Assembly: GCA_003523465.1 (NCBI GenBank)
Contig: DQAA01000650.1
Location: 5,931 to 15,118 of the forward strand
Length of the DNA stretch: 9,188 nucleotides
Reading direction: 5' to 3'
Source of the DNA: Pseudomonas sp.
GTDB lineage: Bacteria; Pseudomonadota; Gammaproteobacteria; Pseudomonadales; Pseudomonadaceae
The notes under the pieces are model-generated. The model was given only the letters and a program-made list of their open reading frames with translations, searched no databases and was not told the origin of the DNA. Shown here piece after piece: positions 1-5,910 of this stretch (positions are counted from its first letter, which is position 1; every line of letters starts with the position of its first letter). Position numbers and translations under genes: made by a program.

Positions 1-153
1 CATCTCTCTGCGGTCAATCTGTGCAATTTGTTCGGCATGCCGGAGCGTCCGGCGGTTTGCTCCGGTTTCAAGGCGGATTCAGAGGTATGTGGCAGTGATC
101 GTGATGAGGCAATCAGGATCATCGGCTGGTGGGAGCAAATGACTGCGGCCTGA
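1..153 (+). CDS. Probable YkgJ-family cysteine-cluster protein, C-terminal fragment
   Basis: An open frame runs from the first base to TGA at 151-153, giving 50 residues; the start lies outside the window. The visible part contains CNLFGMPERPAVC followed by GF, then EVCGSDRDEA and a short helix-like end, IRIIGWWEQMTAA. This spacing (Cys, LFG, PERPAVC, then VCG and an acidic/Ala stretch) resembles the C-terminus of YkgJ-type proteins, small proteins with a conserved cysteine cluster annotated as putative zinc or iron chelators (family knowledge). Their physiological role is poorly defined. The next gene starts 34 bp downstream on the same strand with no terminator visible between them, so the two may be co-transcribed. 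The family call is from motif memory on a short fragment; the frame itself is supported by typical GC-rich codon use. Confidence 0.66.
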   Translation, partial: HLSAVNLCNLFGMPERPAVCSGFKADSEVCGSDRDEAIRIIGWWEQMTAA

Positions 154-187
154 AAGCTGGATCTTCGACAATAAGGAAAACAAGCGA

Positions 188-793
188 ATGAGATCGTTCA
201 AGCGTGTGGCTGTAATCGTGGGTTTGACTGCCTTGTCGAGCATCGCCTTTGCCGAGCAATGGCAAGTGGCCAAGGATGAACAGGGCATCCAGGTCTCCCT
301 CAGTGACGTGGCGGGCTCCAAGTACAAAGCCTATCGGGGTGTCACCCTGATCGAGGCGCCGGTGGCGACCATTACCCGGCTGCAGGAAGACGTAGCGGGT
401 TCCTGTGCCTGGATTCATGAATGCAAGCAGCAGAAGTTGCTCAAGCATGAGGGTGATCAGACCTGGACTTATGCACAGTTCAATACGCCATGGCCGGTCA
501 CTGCACGGGATTCCGTGCTGCATATCACCAGTGAGCAGGGCGCTGATGGCAGCGTGACGCGCAAGATCGAGGCTGCGCCGACCTACCAGCCAGAAGAAAA
601 GGGCTTTGTGCGGGTGGCAGCGGCCACCGGTTTCTGGAAGCTGGTGCCAAAAGGTGATGCCACCGAGGTGACCTACCAGCTTCATACCGATCCAGGTGGC
701 AGCGTGCCGTCTTGGTTGGCTAACAAATTCGTCGTCGATGCGCCTTTCAATACACTGAAGGCGCTGAAGGAAAAGGCCGAAGCGGCCAAGTGA
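188..793 (+). CDS. Exported START-domain (StAR-related lipid-transfer-like) protein
   Basis: The 201-residue product has a typical Sec signal peptide: MRSFKR, a hydrophobic stretch (about residues 7-20) and an AFA|EQ cleavage site after residue 22. The mature protein is therefore likely periplasmic or otherwise beyond the inner membrane. The rest fits a single START/SRPBCC helix-grip domain: EQWQVAKDEQGIQVSLSDV with YKAYRGV near the start, CAWIHECKQQKLL, then TPWPVTARDSVL, and a C-terminal helix after PSWLANKFVVDAPFNTL. START domains bind lipids or other hydrophobic ligands in a deep pocket; the ligand of this bacterial version cannot be read from the sequence. The ATG at 188 has AAGGAA at 173-178, nine bases upstream. 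The gene follows the YkgJ-like frame by 34 bp and converges on gltA across a shared terminator. No catalytic motif is seen and none is expected. Confidence 0.85.
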   Translation: MRSFKRVAVIVGLTALSSIAFAEQWQVAKDEQGIQVSLSDVAGSKYKAYRGVTLIEAPVATITRLQEDVAGSCAWIHECKQQKLLKHEGDQTWTYAQFNTPWPVTARDSVLHITSEQGADGSVTRKIEAAPTYQPEEKGFVRVAAATGFWKLVPKGDATEVTYQLHTDPGGSVPSWLANKFVVDAPFNTLKALKEKAEAAK

Positions 794-850
794 TGCGTAA
801 CAGTTTTTCGTTTTGTTGATTTATCGGAAATTGTGATTCCCCGCTCCAAT

Positions 851-880
851 AAAAAAGGCTGCCATCAGGCAGCCTTTTTT
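851..880. terminator. Bidirectional rho-independent terminator between the START gene and gltA
   Basis: AAAAAAGGCTGCC (851-863), loop ATCA (864-867) and GGCAGCCTTTTTT (868-880) form a perfect 13-bp inverted repeat. On the + strand, a 7-bp GC-rich stem ends in six T's, 58 bp after the START gene stop. On the - strand the same element gives a stem plus T run, 16 bp after the gltA stop at 896. Because the A and T runs are symmetric it can end transcription from both converging genes. Confidence 0.93.
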
Positions 881-895
881 GCATTCGGCCGAAGC

Positions 896-2185
896 TTACT
901 TGCGGTCTTCCAACTTGACCATGTCGCGAGACTCGTAGCCGGTATACAGCTGGCGAGGGCGGCCGATCTTGTACGGGCTGGAGAGCATTTCCTTCCAGTG
1001 CGAGATCCAGCCGACGGTACGCGCCAGGGCGAAGATCACGGTGAACATGCTGGTTGGAATGCCGATCGCCTTCAGGATGATGCCCGAGTAGAAATCGACG
1101 TTCGGGTACAGCGAGCGCTCGATGAAGTACGGATCGGTCAGGGCGATCTCTTCCAGGCGCATCGCCAGTTCCAGCTGCGGATCGTTGGTGATGCCCAGCT
1201 CGCGCAGGACTTCGTCGCAGGTCTGCTTCATCACGGTGGCGCGCGGGTCGCGGTTCTTGTAGACGCGGTGACCGAAGCCCATCAGCTTGAACGGATCGTT
1301 CTTGTCCTTCGCCTTGGCGATGAACTTGTCGATGTTCGATACGTCGCCGATTTCATCCAGCATGGTCAGCACGGCTTCGTTCGCACCGCCGTGGGCAGGG
1401 CCCCACAGTGCAGCGATACCGGCGGCGATACAGGCGAACGGGTTGGCGCCCGAGGAGCCGGCCAGACGCACGGTGGAGGTGGAGGCGTTCTGCTCGTGGT
1501 CGGCGTGGAGGATGAAGATCCGGTCCATTGCCTTGGCCAGTACCGGGCTGATCGGTTTGATCTCGCACGGGGTGTTGAACATCATGTGCAGGAAGTTTTC
1601 CGCGTACGACAGGTCGTTGCGCGGGTACATCATGGGTTGGCCCATGGAGTACTTGTAGACCATCGCGGCCAGGGTCGGCATCTTGGCGACCAGGCGAACG
1701 GCGGAGATCTCCCGGTGTTGCGGGTTATTGATGTCCAGCGAGTCGTGATAGAACGCCGACAGGGCGCCAACCACGCCGCACATGACGGCCATCGGGTGGG
1801 CGTCGCGGCGGAAGCCGTTGAAGAAGGACTTCAACTGCTCGTGCACCATGGTGTGATTCTTCACGGTGCTGACGAACTGGGCCTTCTGCTCGGCGTTCGG
1901 CAGTTCGCCGTTGAGCAGCAGGTAGCAGGTTTCGAGGTAGTCGGATTGCTCGGCGAGCTGTTCGATCGGGTAGCCGCGATGAAGCAGGACACCCTTGTCG
2001 CCGTCGATGTAGGTGATCTTCGACTCGCAGGATGCGGTCGCCATGAAACCAGGGTCGAAAGTGAAGTGACCCGTGGCCCCCAACCCTCTAACGTCGATAA
2101 CATCTGGACCAACGGTGCCGGTTAAAATGGGCAGCTCGACGGGGGCTGCGCCCTCGATGACCAACTGCGCTTTTTTGTCAGCCAT
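896..2185 (-). CDS. gltA: Citrate synthase, type II
   Basis: This enzyme condenses acetyl-CoA with oxaloacetate to form citrate and CoA, the entry step of the TCA cycle, in the cytoplasm. The 429-residue product matches the usual length of the Gram-negative type II (hexameric, typically NADH-inhibited) enzyme. The catalytic set is visible: H265 in [10 protein letters not shown]306 in [14 protein letters not shown] and D364 in NVDFYSG. Oxaloacetate-site residues include H230 in HADHEQN and R389 in ALARTVGW. The extended N-terminus (about residues 1-50) before [15 protein letters not shown] is typical of type II enzymes. The start at 2185 is supported by AGGAGG 6 bases upstream on the minus strand. 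The gene is divergent from sdhC, has its own promoter (2244-2271), and ends at the shared terminator 851-880. Codons 33-36 (AGA GGG TTG GGG) are unusual for an abundant Pseudomonas protein. Confidence 0.98.
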   Translation of the reverse strand: MADKKAQLVIEGAAPVELPILTGTVGPDVIDVRGLGATGHFTFDPGFMATASCESKITYIDGDKGVLLHRGYPIEQLAEQSDYLETCYLLLNGELPNAEQKAQFVSTVKNHTMVHEQLKSFFNGFRRDAHPMAVMCGVVGALSAFYHDSLDINNPQHREISAVRLVAKMPTLAAMVYKYSMGQPMMYPRNDLSYAENFLHMMFNTPCEIKPISPVLAKAMDRIFILHADHEQNASTSTVRLAGSSGANPFACIAAGIAALWGPAHGGANEAVLTMLDEIGDVSNIDKFIAKAKDKNDPFKLMGFGHRVYKNRDPRATVMKQTCDEVLRELGITNDPQLELAMRLEEIALTDPYFIERSLYPNVDFYSGIILKAIGIPTSMFTVIFALARTVGWISHWKEMLSSPYKIGRPRQLYTGYESRDMVKLEDRK

Positions 2186-2190
2186 GTGGC

Positions 2191-2196
2191 CTCCTA
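2191..2196 (-). promoter_or_regulatory. gltA ribosome binding site
   Basis: On the minus strand the sequence reads AATAGGAGGCCACATG. A near-full Shine-Dalgarno AGGAGG lies five bases before the ATG, which fixes the gltA start at 2185 and predicts strong initiation. Confidence 0.85.
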
Positions 2197-2243
2197 TTAA
2201 TGCTTGAAATCATCTGACAGACCCCCCACGCAGGGCCCGCACC

Positions 2244-2271
2244 ACTATAGTGAGATAAATTCGAATGTCAA
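2244..2271 (-). promoter_or_regulatory. gltA sigma70-type promoter
   Basis: Read on the minus strand, a perfect -35 TTGACA (2271-2266) is followed by a 16-bp spacer and the -10 TATAGT (2249-2244, five of six consensus bases). Transcription should begin near 2237, giving a leader of about 50 nt before the gltA ATG. The match to consensus suits a highly expressed housekeeping gene. This is a pattern match only; no start site has been mapped here. Confidence 0.75.
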
Positions 2272-2274
2272 TTT

Positions 2275-2305
2275 GCCTAAAGCCCGGTTGTAATGGGTCT
2301 TAGGC
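2275..2305. repeat. Imperfect inverted repeat upstream of the gltA -35, possible operator
   Basis: GCCTAAAGCCC (2275-2285) and GGGTCTTAGGC (2295-2305) are inverted copies matching at 9 of 11 positions, separated by 9 bp. The repeat begins 3 bp upstream of the gltA -35 as read on the minus strand, where an activator or repressor dimer could sit. It is about 80 bp upstream of the sdh -35. No known regulator is recognised from the half-site. Confidence 0.45.
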
Positions 2306-2385
2306 GCTGTTTTTCCTCGAAAATGCCGCCCATTTACGCCTTTTGTTCGGTAAAGGCAATGCGCTATTTGGGCTAGCCCTTCACG

Positions 2386-2414
2386 TTGTCATTAGTAGCC
2401 TAACTGTCTATACT
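2386..2414 (+). promoter_or_regulatory. sdhCDAB sigma70-type promoter
   Basis: TTGTCA (2386-2391; five of six) and TATACT (2409-2414; five of six) are separated by exactly 17 bp, the optimal sigma70 spacing. The predicted start is about 2420-2423, which leaves a leader of roughly 115 nt before the sdhC GTG. A perfect 10-bp palindrome, GGGCTAGCCC (2370-2379), lies just upstream. It is the best + strand promoter match I see in the 351-bp gltA-sdhC gap. Confidence 0.75.
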
Positions 2415-2420
2415 CGGCAC

Positions 2421-2536
2421 CCGACCGCCAGGGGCATCCGCGCCCGTCTCACTGGGGGTCGCCGCTCCCTGGGTGGTGGGTACCTGACCAGTACACTTAC
2501 CAACAACTTTGCCCTGCTTGCTAGGGGCTCTTCAGT
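2421..2536 (+). promoter_or_regulatory. sdhC 5' leader with potential regulatory folding
   Basis: This is the predicted untranslated region of the sdh operon. It opens with GACCGCCAGGGGCATCCG (2423-2440), nearly identical to the start of the sucA leader. Possible local pairings are GGGC 2432-2435 with GCCC 2442-2445, and GACC/CC (2423-2429) with GG/GGTC (2454-2460) around one mismatch. Near the gene, GCCCT (2511-2515) can pair with GGGGC (2524-2528), covering the likely Shine-Dalgarno AGGGG (2523-2527). No small ORF with a convincing ribosome site is evident. Function is inferred from pairing potential only. Confidence 0.45.
2423..2440 (+). repeat. Shared TCA-leader element, copy 1 (sdhC)
   Basis: GACCGCCAGGGGCATCCG matches GACCAGCAGGGGCATCCG at 5893-5910 at 16 of 18 positions, including 12 consecutive bases (2429-2440). 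It sits at the predicted +1 region of the sdh transcript. Whether it acts as RNA or DNA is not known from the sequence. Confidence 0.7.
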
Positions 2537-2923
2537 GTGAAAAAAGCCGTGAAAAGCCAACGACCTGTAAACCTAGACCTAAGGACCATCAAACTCCCGA
2601 TCACCGCTTACACGTCCATTCTTCATCGTATCTCCGGCGTCATCCTGTTCCTGGGCCTGGCCATCATGCTTTATGCATTGGGCAAATCCCTGGGTTCCGA
2701 GGAAGGCTTTGGCGAGGTGAAGGCGTGTCTGACCAGTCCGCTGGCCAAGTTCGTGTTCTGGGGCCTGCTGTCCGCCTTGCTGTATCACCTGGTGGCCGGT
2801 GTTCGCCATCTGATCATGGACATGGGCATCGGTGAGACGCTGGAAGGCGGCAAACTGGGCTCGAAAATTGTCATCGTCATCTCCGTGGTGGTGATCGTGC
2901 TGGCGGGAGTTTGGATATGGTAA
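2537..2923 (+). CDS. sdhC: Succinate dehydrogenase cytochrome b556 subunit
   Basis: SdhC is one of two membrane anchors of complex II; with SdhD it holds heme b and the ubiquinone site in the inner membrane. The 128-residue product has the family signature RPVNLDL near the N-terminus, then ITAYTSILHRISGV. S27 and R31 match the quinone-site residues of E. coli SdhC, and H84 in LLYHLVAGVRH matches the axial heme ligand. Three membrane helices are visible at about residues 30-49, 70-92 and 109-128. The start is GTG at 2537, with AGGGG (2523-2527) nine bases upstream; a second in-frame GTG at 2549 is a possible alternative. Codons 9-16 contain several rare Pseudomonas codons (CGA, CTA, CTA, AGG). 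It is the first gene of sdhCDAB, and its stop overlaps the sdhD start. Confidence 0.96.
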   Translation: MKKAVKSQRPVNLDLRTIKLPITAYTSILHRISGVILFLGLAIMLYALGKSLGSEEGFGEVKACLTSPLAKFVFWGLLSALLYHLVAGVRHLIMDMGIGETLEGGKLGSKIVIVISVVVIVLAGVWIW

Positions 2924-3285
2924 CCAACGTCACGAACCTTTCGCGTTCGGGCCTCTATGACTGGATGGCGCAGCGCGTTTCTGCGGTCGTTCTCGCGGCT
3001 TATTTCATCTTCCTGATCGGCTACCTGGTAGCGAACCCTGGCATCGAATATGCCCAGTGGCACGCTCTGTTCTCCAATAACGCGATGCGTATCTTCAGTC
3101 TGCTGGCACTGGTTGCCCTGGGCGCTCACGCCTGGGTCGGCATGTGGACCATTGCGACCGACTACCTGACCCCTATGGCGTTCGGCAAGTCGGCGACTGC
3201 GATTCGTTTCCTGTTCCAGGCGGTATGCGGTGTCGCGATGTTCGCGTACTTCGTCTGGGGTGTGCAGATTCTCTGGGGTATCTGA
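2917..3285 (+). CDS. sdhD: Succinate dehydrogenase hydrophobic membrane anchor subunit
   Basis: SdhD is the second membrane anchor of complex II and completes the heme b and ubiquinone sites. The product is 122 residues from ATG 2917. H71 in GAHAWVGMW and D82-Y83 in TDYLTP fall at the same numbers as the E. coli heme-pocket and quinone-site residues. Membrane helices span about residues 20-40, 56-77 and 96-118. I prefer ATG 2917 to the in-frame TTG at 2911, because GGGAG (2905-2909) is seven bases from the ATG and MVTNVTNLSRSG is the family start. The gene overlaps the sdhC end by 7 bp (its ATG precedes the sdhC TAA), which implies translational coupling and balanced production of the two anchors. 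Confidence 0.96.
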   Translation: MVTNVTNLSRSGLYDWMAQRVSAVVLAAYFIFLIGYLVANPGIEYAQWHALFSNNAMRIFSLLALVALGAHAWVGMWTIATDYLTPMAFGKSATAIRFLFQAVCGVAMFAYFVWGVQILWGI

Positions 3286-3288
3286 TTC

Positions 3289-5061
3289 ATGGCTATCATT
3301 CCAACGATTTCTTTCGACGCCATCATTGTTGGCGGCGGTGGTGCCGGCATGCGCGCAGCGCTGCAGCTGGCCCAGGGCGGTCACAAGACTGCCGTGATCA
3401 CCAAGGTGTTCCCGACCCGTTCGCACACCGTATCGGCCCAGGGTGGCATCACCTGCGCCATCGCTTCGGCCGACCCGAACGATGACTGGCGCTGGCACAT
3501 GTACGATACCGTCAAGGGTTCCGACTACATCGGTGACCAGGACGCTATCGAATACATGTGTCAGGAAGGCCCGGCTGCGGTCTTCGAGCTGGACCACATG
3601 GGTCTGCCGTTCTCCCGTACCGAGACTGGTCGTATCTACCAGCGTCCGTTCGGTGGCCAGTCCAAGGACTTCGGTAAAGGTGGCCAGGCCGCCCGTACCT
3701 GCGCCGCTTCCGACCGTACCGGTCACGCGCTGCTGCACACCCTGTACCAGGGCAACCTGAAGGCAGGCACCACCTTCCTCAACGAGTACTACGCAGTTGA
3801 CCTGGTGAAGAACCAGGACGGCGCGTTCGTCGGCGTGATCGCGATCTGCATCGAGACCGGCGAAACCCAGTACATCCGTGCGAAGGCAACTGTACTGGCC
3901 ACTGGTGGTGCAGGTCGTATCTACTCTTCGACCACCAACGCCCTGATCAACACCGGCGACGGCGTGGGCATGGCCCTGCGTGCTGGCGTTCCTGTTCAGG
4001 ACATCGAGATGTGGCAGTTCCACCCAACCGGCATTGCCGGCGCAGGTGTACTGGTCACCGAAGGTTGCCGTGGTGAAGGCGGTTACCTGATCAACAAGCA
4101 CGGCGAGCGTTTCATGGAGCGTTATGCTCCGAACGCCAAGGACCTCGCAGGTCGTGACGTCGTAGCCCGTTCCATGGTCAAGGAAATCATCGCCGGCAAC
4201 GGCTGCGGTCCTAATGGCGACCACGTGATGCTGAAGCTCGATCACCTCGGTGAAGAAGTTCTGCACAGCCGTCTGCCAGGCATCTGCGAACTGTCCAAGA
4301 CCTTCGCCCACGTCGACCCTGTCGTCGCGCCGGTTCCGGTCGTTCCAACCTGCCACTACATGATGGGCGGCGTTGCCACCAACATCCATGGCCAGGCGAT
4401 GACCATGGACGCCAACGGCCAGGACCAGATCATTCCGGGTCTGTTCGCCGTAGGTGAAGTCGCTTGCGTATCGGTACACGGTGCCAACCGTCTGGGCGGC
4501 AACTCGCTGCTCGACCTGGTGGTATTCGGCCGCGCCGCTGGCCTGCACCTGGAAAAAGCGCTGACCGAGGGTATCGAATACCGCGACGCCAGCGACACCG
4601 ACGTCGAAGTCGCTCTGAACCGTCTGAACAAGCTCAACGAGCGCACCACCGGTGAAGACGTTGCAACCCTGAAGCGCGAGCTGCAGAGCTGCATGCAGAA
4701 CTACTTCGGTGTGTTCCGTACCGGCGAATACATGCAGAAAGGTATCGCCCAGCTGGCCGATCTGCGCGAGCGTATCGCCAACGTCAAGATCAGCGACAAG
4801 TCCCAGGCCTTCAACACCGCGCGTATCGAAGCGCTGGAGCTGCAGAACCTGCTGGAAGTCGCCGAAGCAACCGCCATCGCGGCCGAAGTTCGCAAAGAGT
4901 CCCGCGGCGCTCACGCCCGTGAAGACTTCGAAGACCGTGACGACGAAAACTGGCTGTGCCACACCCTGTACTTCCCAGGTGAGAAGCGGGTTGCCAAACG
5001 TGCAGTCAACTTCGCGCCGAAGACCGTACCGGCGTTCGAACCAAAAGTCCGGACTTACTAA
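3289..5061 (+). CDS. sdhA: Succinate dehydrogenase flavoprotein subunit
   Basis: SdhA oxidises succinate to fumarate on the cytoplasmic face and passes electrons to SdhB. It is 590 residues, the normal length. The N-terminal dinucleotide-binding fold shows GGGGAG (residues 15-20). H46 in [13 protein letters not shown] is the expected covalent FAD attachment histidine. Active-site residues align with E. coli SdhA: H245 in FHPTG, T257-E258 in LVTEG, R289 in [10 protein letters not shown]356 in TCHYMMGG and R401 in [12 protein letters not shown]. The helical C-terminal domain (from about residue 440) ends with PKVRTY. The ATG is 3 bp after the sdhD stop, with GGGG (3275-3278) inside the end of sdhD. 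No truncation or unusual residue is seen. Codon use is strongly biased to GC-ending codons, as expected for an abundant enzyme. Confidence 0.99.
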   Translation: MAIIPTISFDAIIVGGGGAGMRAALQLAQGGHKTAVITKVFPTRSHTVSAQGGITCAIASADPNDDWRWHMYDTVKGSDYIGDQDAIEYMCQEGPAAVFELDHMGLPFSRTETGRIYQRPFGGQSKDFGKGGQAARTCAASDRTGHALLHTLYQGNLKAGTTFLNEYYAVDLVKNQDGAFVGVIAICIETGETQYIRAKATVLATGGAGRIYSSTTNALINTGDGVGMALRAGVPVQDIEMWQFHPTGIAGAGVLVTEGCRGEGGYLINKHGERFMERYAPNAKDLAGRDVVARSMVKEIIAGNGCGPNGDHVMLKLDHLGEEVLHSRLPGICELSKTFAHVDPVVAPVPVVPTCHYMMGGVATNIHGQAMTMDANGQDQIIPGLFAVGEVACVSVHGANRLGGNSLLDLVVFGRAAGLHLEKALTEGIEYRDASDTDVEVALNRLNKLNERTTGEDVATLKRELQSCMQNYFGVFRTGEYMQKGIAQLADLRERIANVKISDKSQAFNTARIEALELQNLLEVAEATAIAAEVRKESRGAHAREDFEDRDDENWLCHTLYFPGEKRVAKRAVNFAPKTVPAFEPKVRTY

Positions 5062-5072
5062 GGGTGGCTGCC

Positions 5073-5777
5073 ATGTTGCAAGTTGAAGTTTATCGTTACA
5101 ACCCGGATACCGACTCGGCGCCTAAAACCCAGGTGTTCCAGGTCGATACCGGTGGCAAGGACCTGATGGTTCTGGACGTGCTGGCCCTGATCAAGGAGCA
5201 GGACGAAGGTTTCTCCTATCGTCGCTCCTGCCGTGAAGGCGTTTGCGGTTCCGATGGCATGAACATCAACGGCAAGAACGGCCTGGCGTGCATCACGCCG
5301 CTGTCCTCTGTCGTAAAAGGTAACAAGTTGGTCGTGCGTCCGCTGCCTGGTTTGCCGGTTATCCGTGACCTGGTCGTCGACATGAGCATCTTCTACAAGC
5401 AGTACGAGAAGGTGAAGCCTTTCCTGCAGAACGACACTCCGGCCCCGGCCATCGAGCGTCTGCAATCGCCGGAAGAGCGCGACAAGCTGGACGGTCTGTA
5501 CGAGTGCATCCTGTGCGCTTGCTGCTCGACTTCCTGCCCGTCGTTCTGGTGGAACCCCGACAAGTTCCTCGGTCCAGCTGCGCTGCTGCAAGCCTATCGC
5601 TTCCTGGCCGACAGCCGTGACACCAAGACCCAGGAGCGCCTGGCGTCCCTGGATGACCCGTTCAGCGTATTCCGCTGCCGCGGGATCATGAACTGCGTGA
5701 ACGTCTGCCCTAAAGGTCTGAACCCGACCAAGGCCATCGGTCACGTACGTAACATGCTGCTCCAGAGCGGTACCTGA
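5073..5777 (+). CDS. sdhB: Succinate dehydrogenase iron-sulfur subunit
   Basis: SdhB carries electrons from FAD in SdhA to ubiquinone through three Fe-S clusters. The product is 234 residues. The N-terminal ferredoxin-type domain has C53, C58, D61 and C73 in SCREGVCGSDGMNINGKNG plus LAC for the 2Fe-2S cluster. The C-terminal domain has C145, C148, C151 and C212 for 4Fe-4S, and C155, C202 and C208 for 3Fe-4S (ECILCACCSTSCP and CRGIMNCVNVCPKG). All match E. coli SdhB with a four-residue offset in the second domain. ATG 5073 is chosen over in-frame GTG 5064: AAGGG (5060-5064) is eight bases from the ATG, and MLQVEVYRYNP is the family start. It lies 11 bp after sdhA and is the last sdh gene; a 243-bp structured gap follows before sucA. 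Confidence 0.98.
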   Translation: MLQVEVYRYNPDTDSAPKTQVFQVDTGGKDLMVLDVLALIKEQDEGFSYRRSCREGVCGSDGMNINGKNGLACITPLSSVVKGNKLVVRPLPGLPVIRDLVVDMSIFYKQYEKVKPFLQNDTPAPAIERLQSPEERDKLDGLYECILCACCSTSCPSFWWNPDKFLGPAALLQAYRFLADSRDTKTQERLASLDDPFSVFRCRGIMNCVNVCPKGLNPTKAIGHVRNMLLQSGT

Positions 5778-5816
5778 TTCTGAAAGTGTGATGTTGTTGT
5801 AACCGCAGTACGCCAA

Positions 5817-5838
5817 GATGCGGGCGCAAGCCCGCATC
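5817..5838 (+). promoter_or_regulatory. Strong RNA hairpin after sdhB (GCAA tetraloop)
   Basis: GATGCGGGC (5817-5825) and GCCCGCATC (5830-5838) form a perfect 9-bp stem closed by GCAA, a stable GNRA tetraloop. No T tract follows (GAGGTGCAAC), so it is not a standard rho-independent terminator. Its place 39 bp after the sdhB stop suits a 3'-end stabiliser, an RNase processing boundary between the sdh and suc messages, or a pausing site. The hairpin is seen directly; its role is inferred. Confidence 0.65.
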
Positions 5839-5856
5839 GAGGTGCAACCCGAGCGA

Positions 5857-5885
5857 GGGTCAAAAGCCCGAGCTTTACCTATGAA
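5857..5885 (+). promoter_or_regulatory. Weak candidate promoter for the sucA leader
   Basis: GGGTCA (5857-5862, three of six -35 bases) and TATGAA (5880-5885, four of six -10 bases) are 17 bp apart. The predicted start is about 5892, at the beginning of the shared leader element. This mirrors the sdh arrangement, where the element also lies at the predicted +1 (14 bp after the start of the -10 there, 13 bp here). The consensus match is poor, and readthrough from sdh may supply most sucA transcript. Confidence 0.25.
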
Positions 5886-5892
5886 GATATGA

Positions 5893-5910
5893 GACCAGCA
5901 GGGGCATCCG
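5893..5910 (+). repeat. Shared TCA-leader element, copy 2 (sucA)
   Basis: GACCAGCAGGGGCATCCG is the counterpart of 2423-2440 (16 of 18 identical). It supplies the 5' strands of P1 and part of P2 in the sucA leader fold, so the conserved bases coincide with paired positions there. Confidence 0.7.

Noticed and set aside
833..2125. A 430-codon open frame on the + strand opposite gltA
   Set aside because: It is the antisense shadow of a clearly real gltA. GC-rich codon bias removes stops in that frame; the product is low-complexity, rich in His/Arg/Val/Gly with no recognisable domain, and it starts in the shared terminator.
2321..2335. AAATG-CCGCC-CATTT inverted repeat in the divergent region
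   Set aside because: Five-base arms are expected by chance in a region this long, and it does not line up with either promoter core.
2500..2510. CCAACAACTTT in the sdhC leader as a Crc/Hfq catabolite-repression site
   Set aside because: It carries only part of the A-rich AAnAAnAA pattern and lies about 30 nt before the start codon rather than at it, so the match is too weak to call.
2343..2540. A 65-codon open frame in the gltA-sdhC gap
   Set aside because: It begins upstream of the sdh promoter and crosses the -35, the -10 and the leader. Codon use is unlike the neighbouring genes and no ribosome binding site is present.
2785..4962. A 725-codon open frame on the - strand across sdhC, sdhD and sdhA
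   Set aside because: It spans three real genes in antisense and its composition mirrors sdhA codon bias. There is no family resemblance, so it is a shadow frame despite its length.
5847..5860. ACCC-GAGCGA-GGGT hairpin before sucA as a terminator
   Set aside because: The stem is only 4 bp and no T run follows, so it cannot be supported as a terminator.
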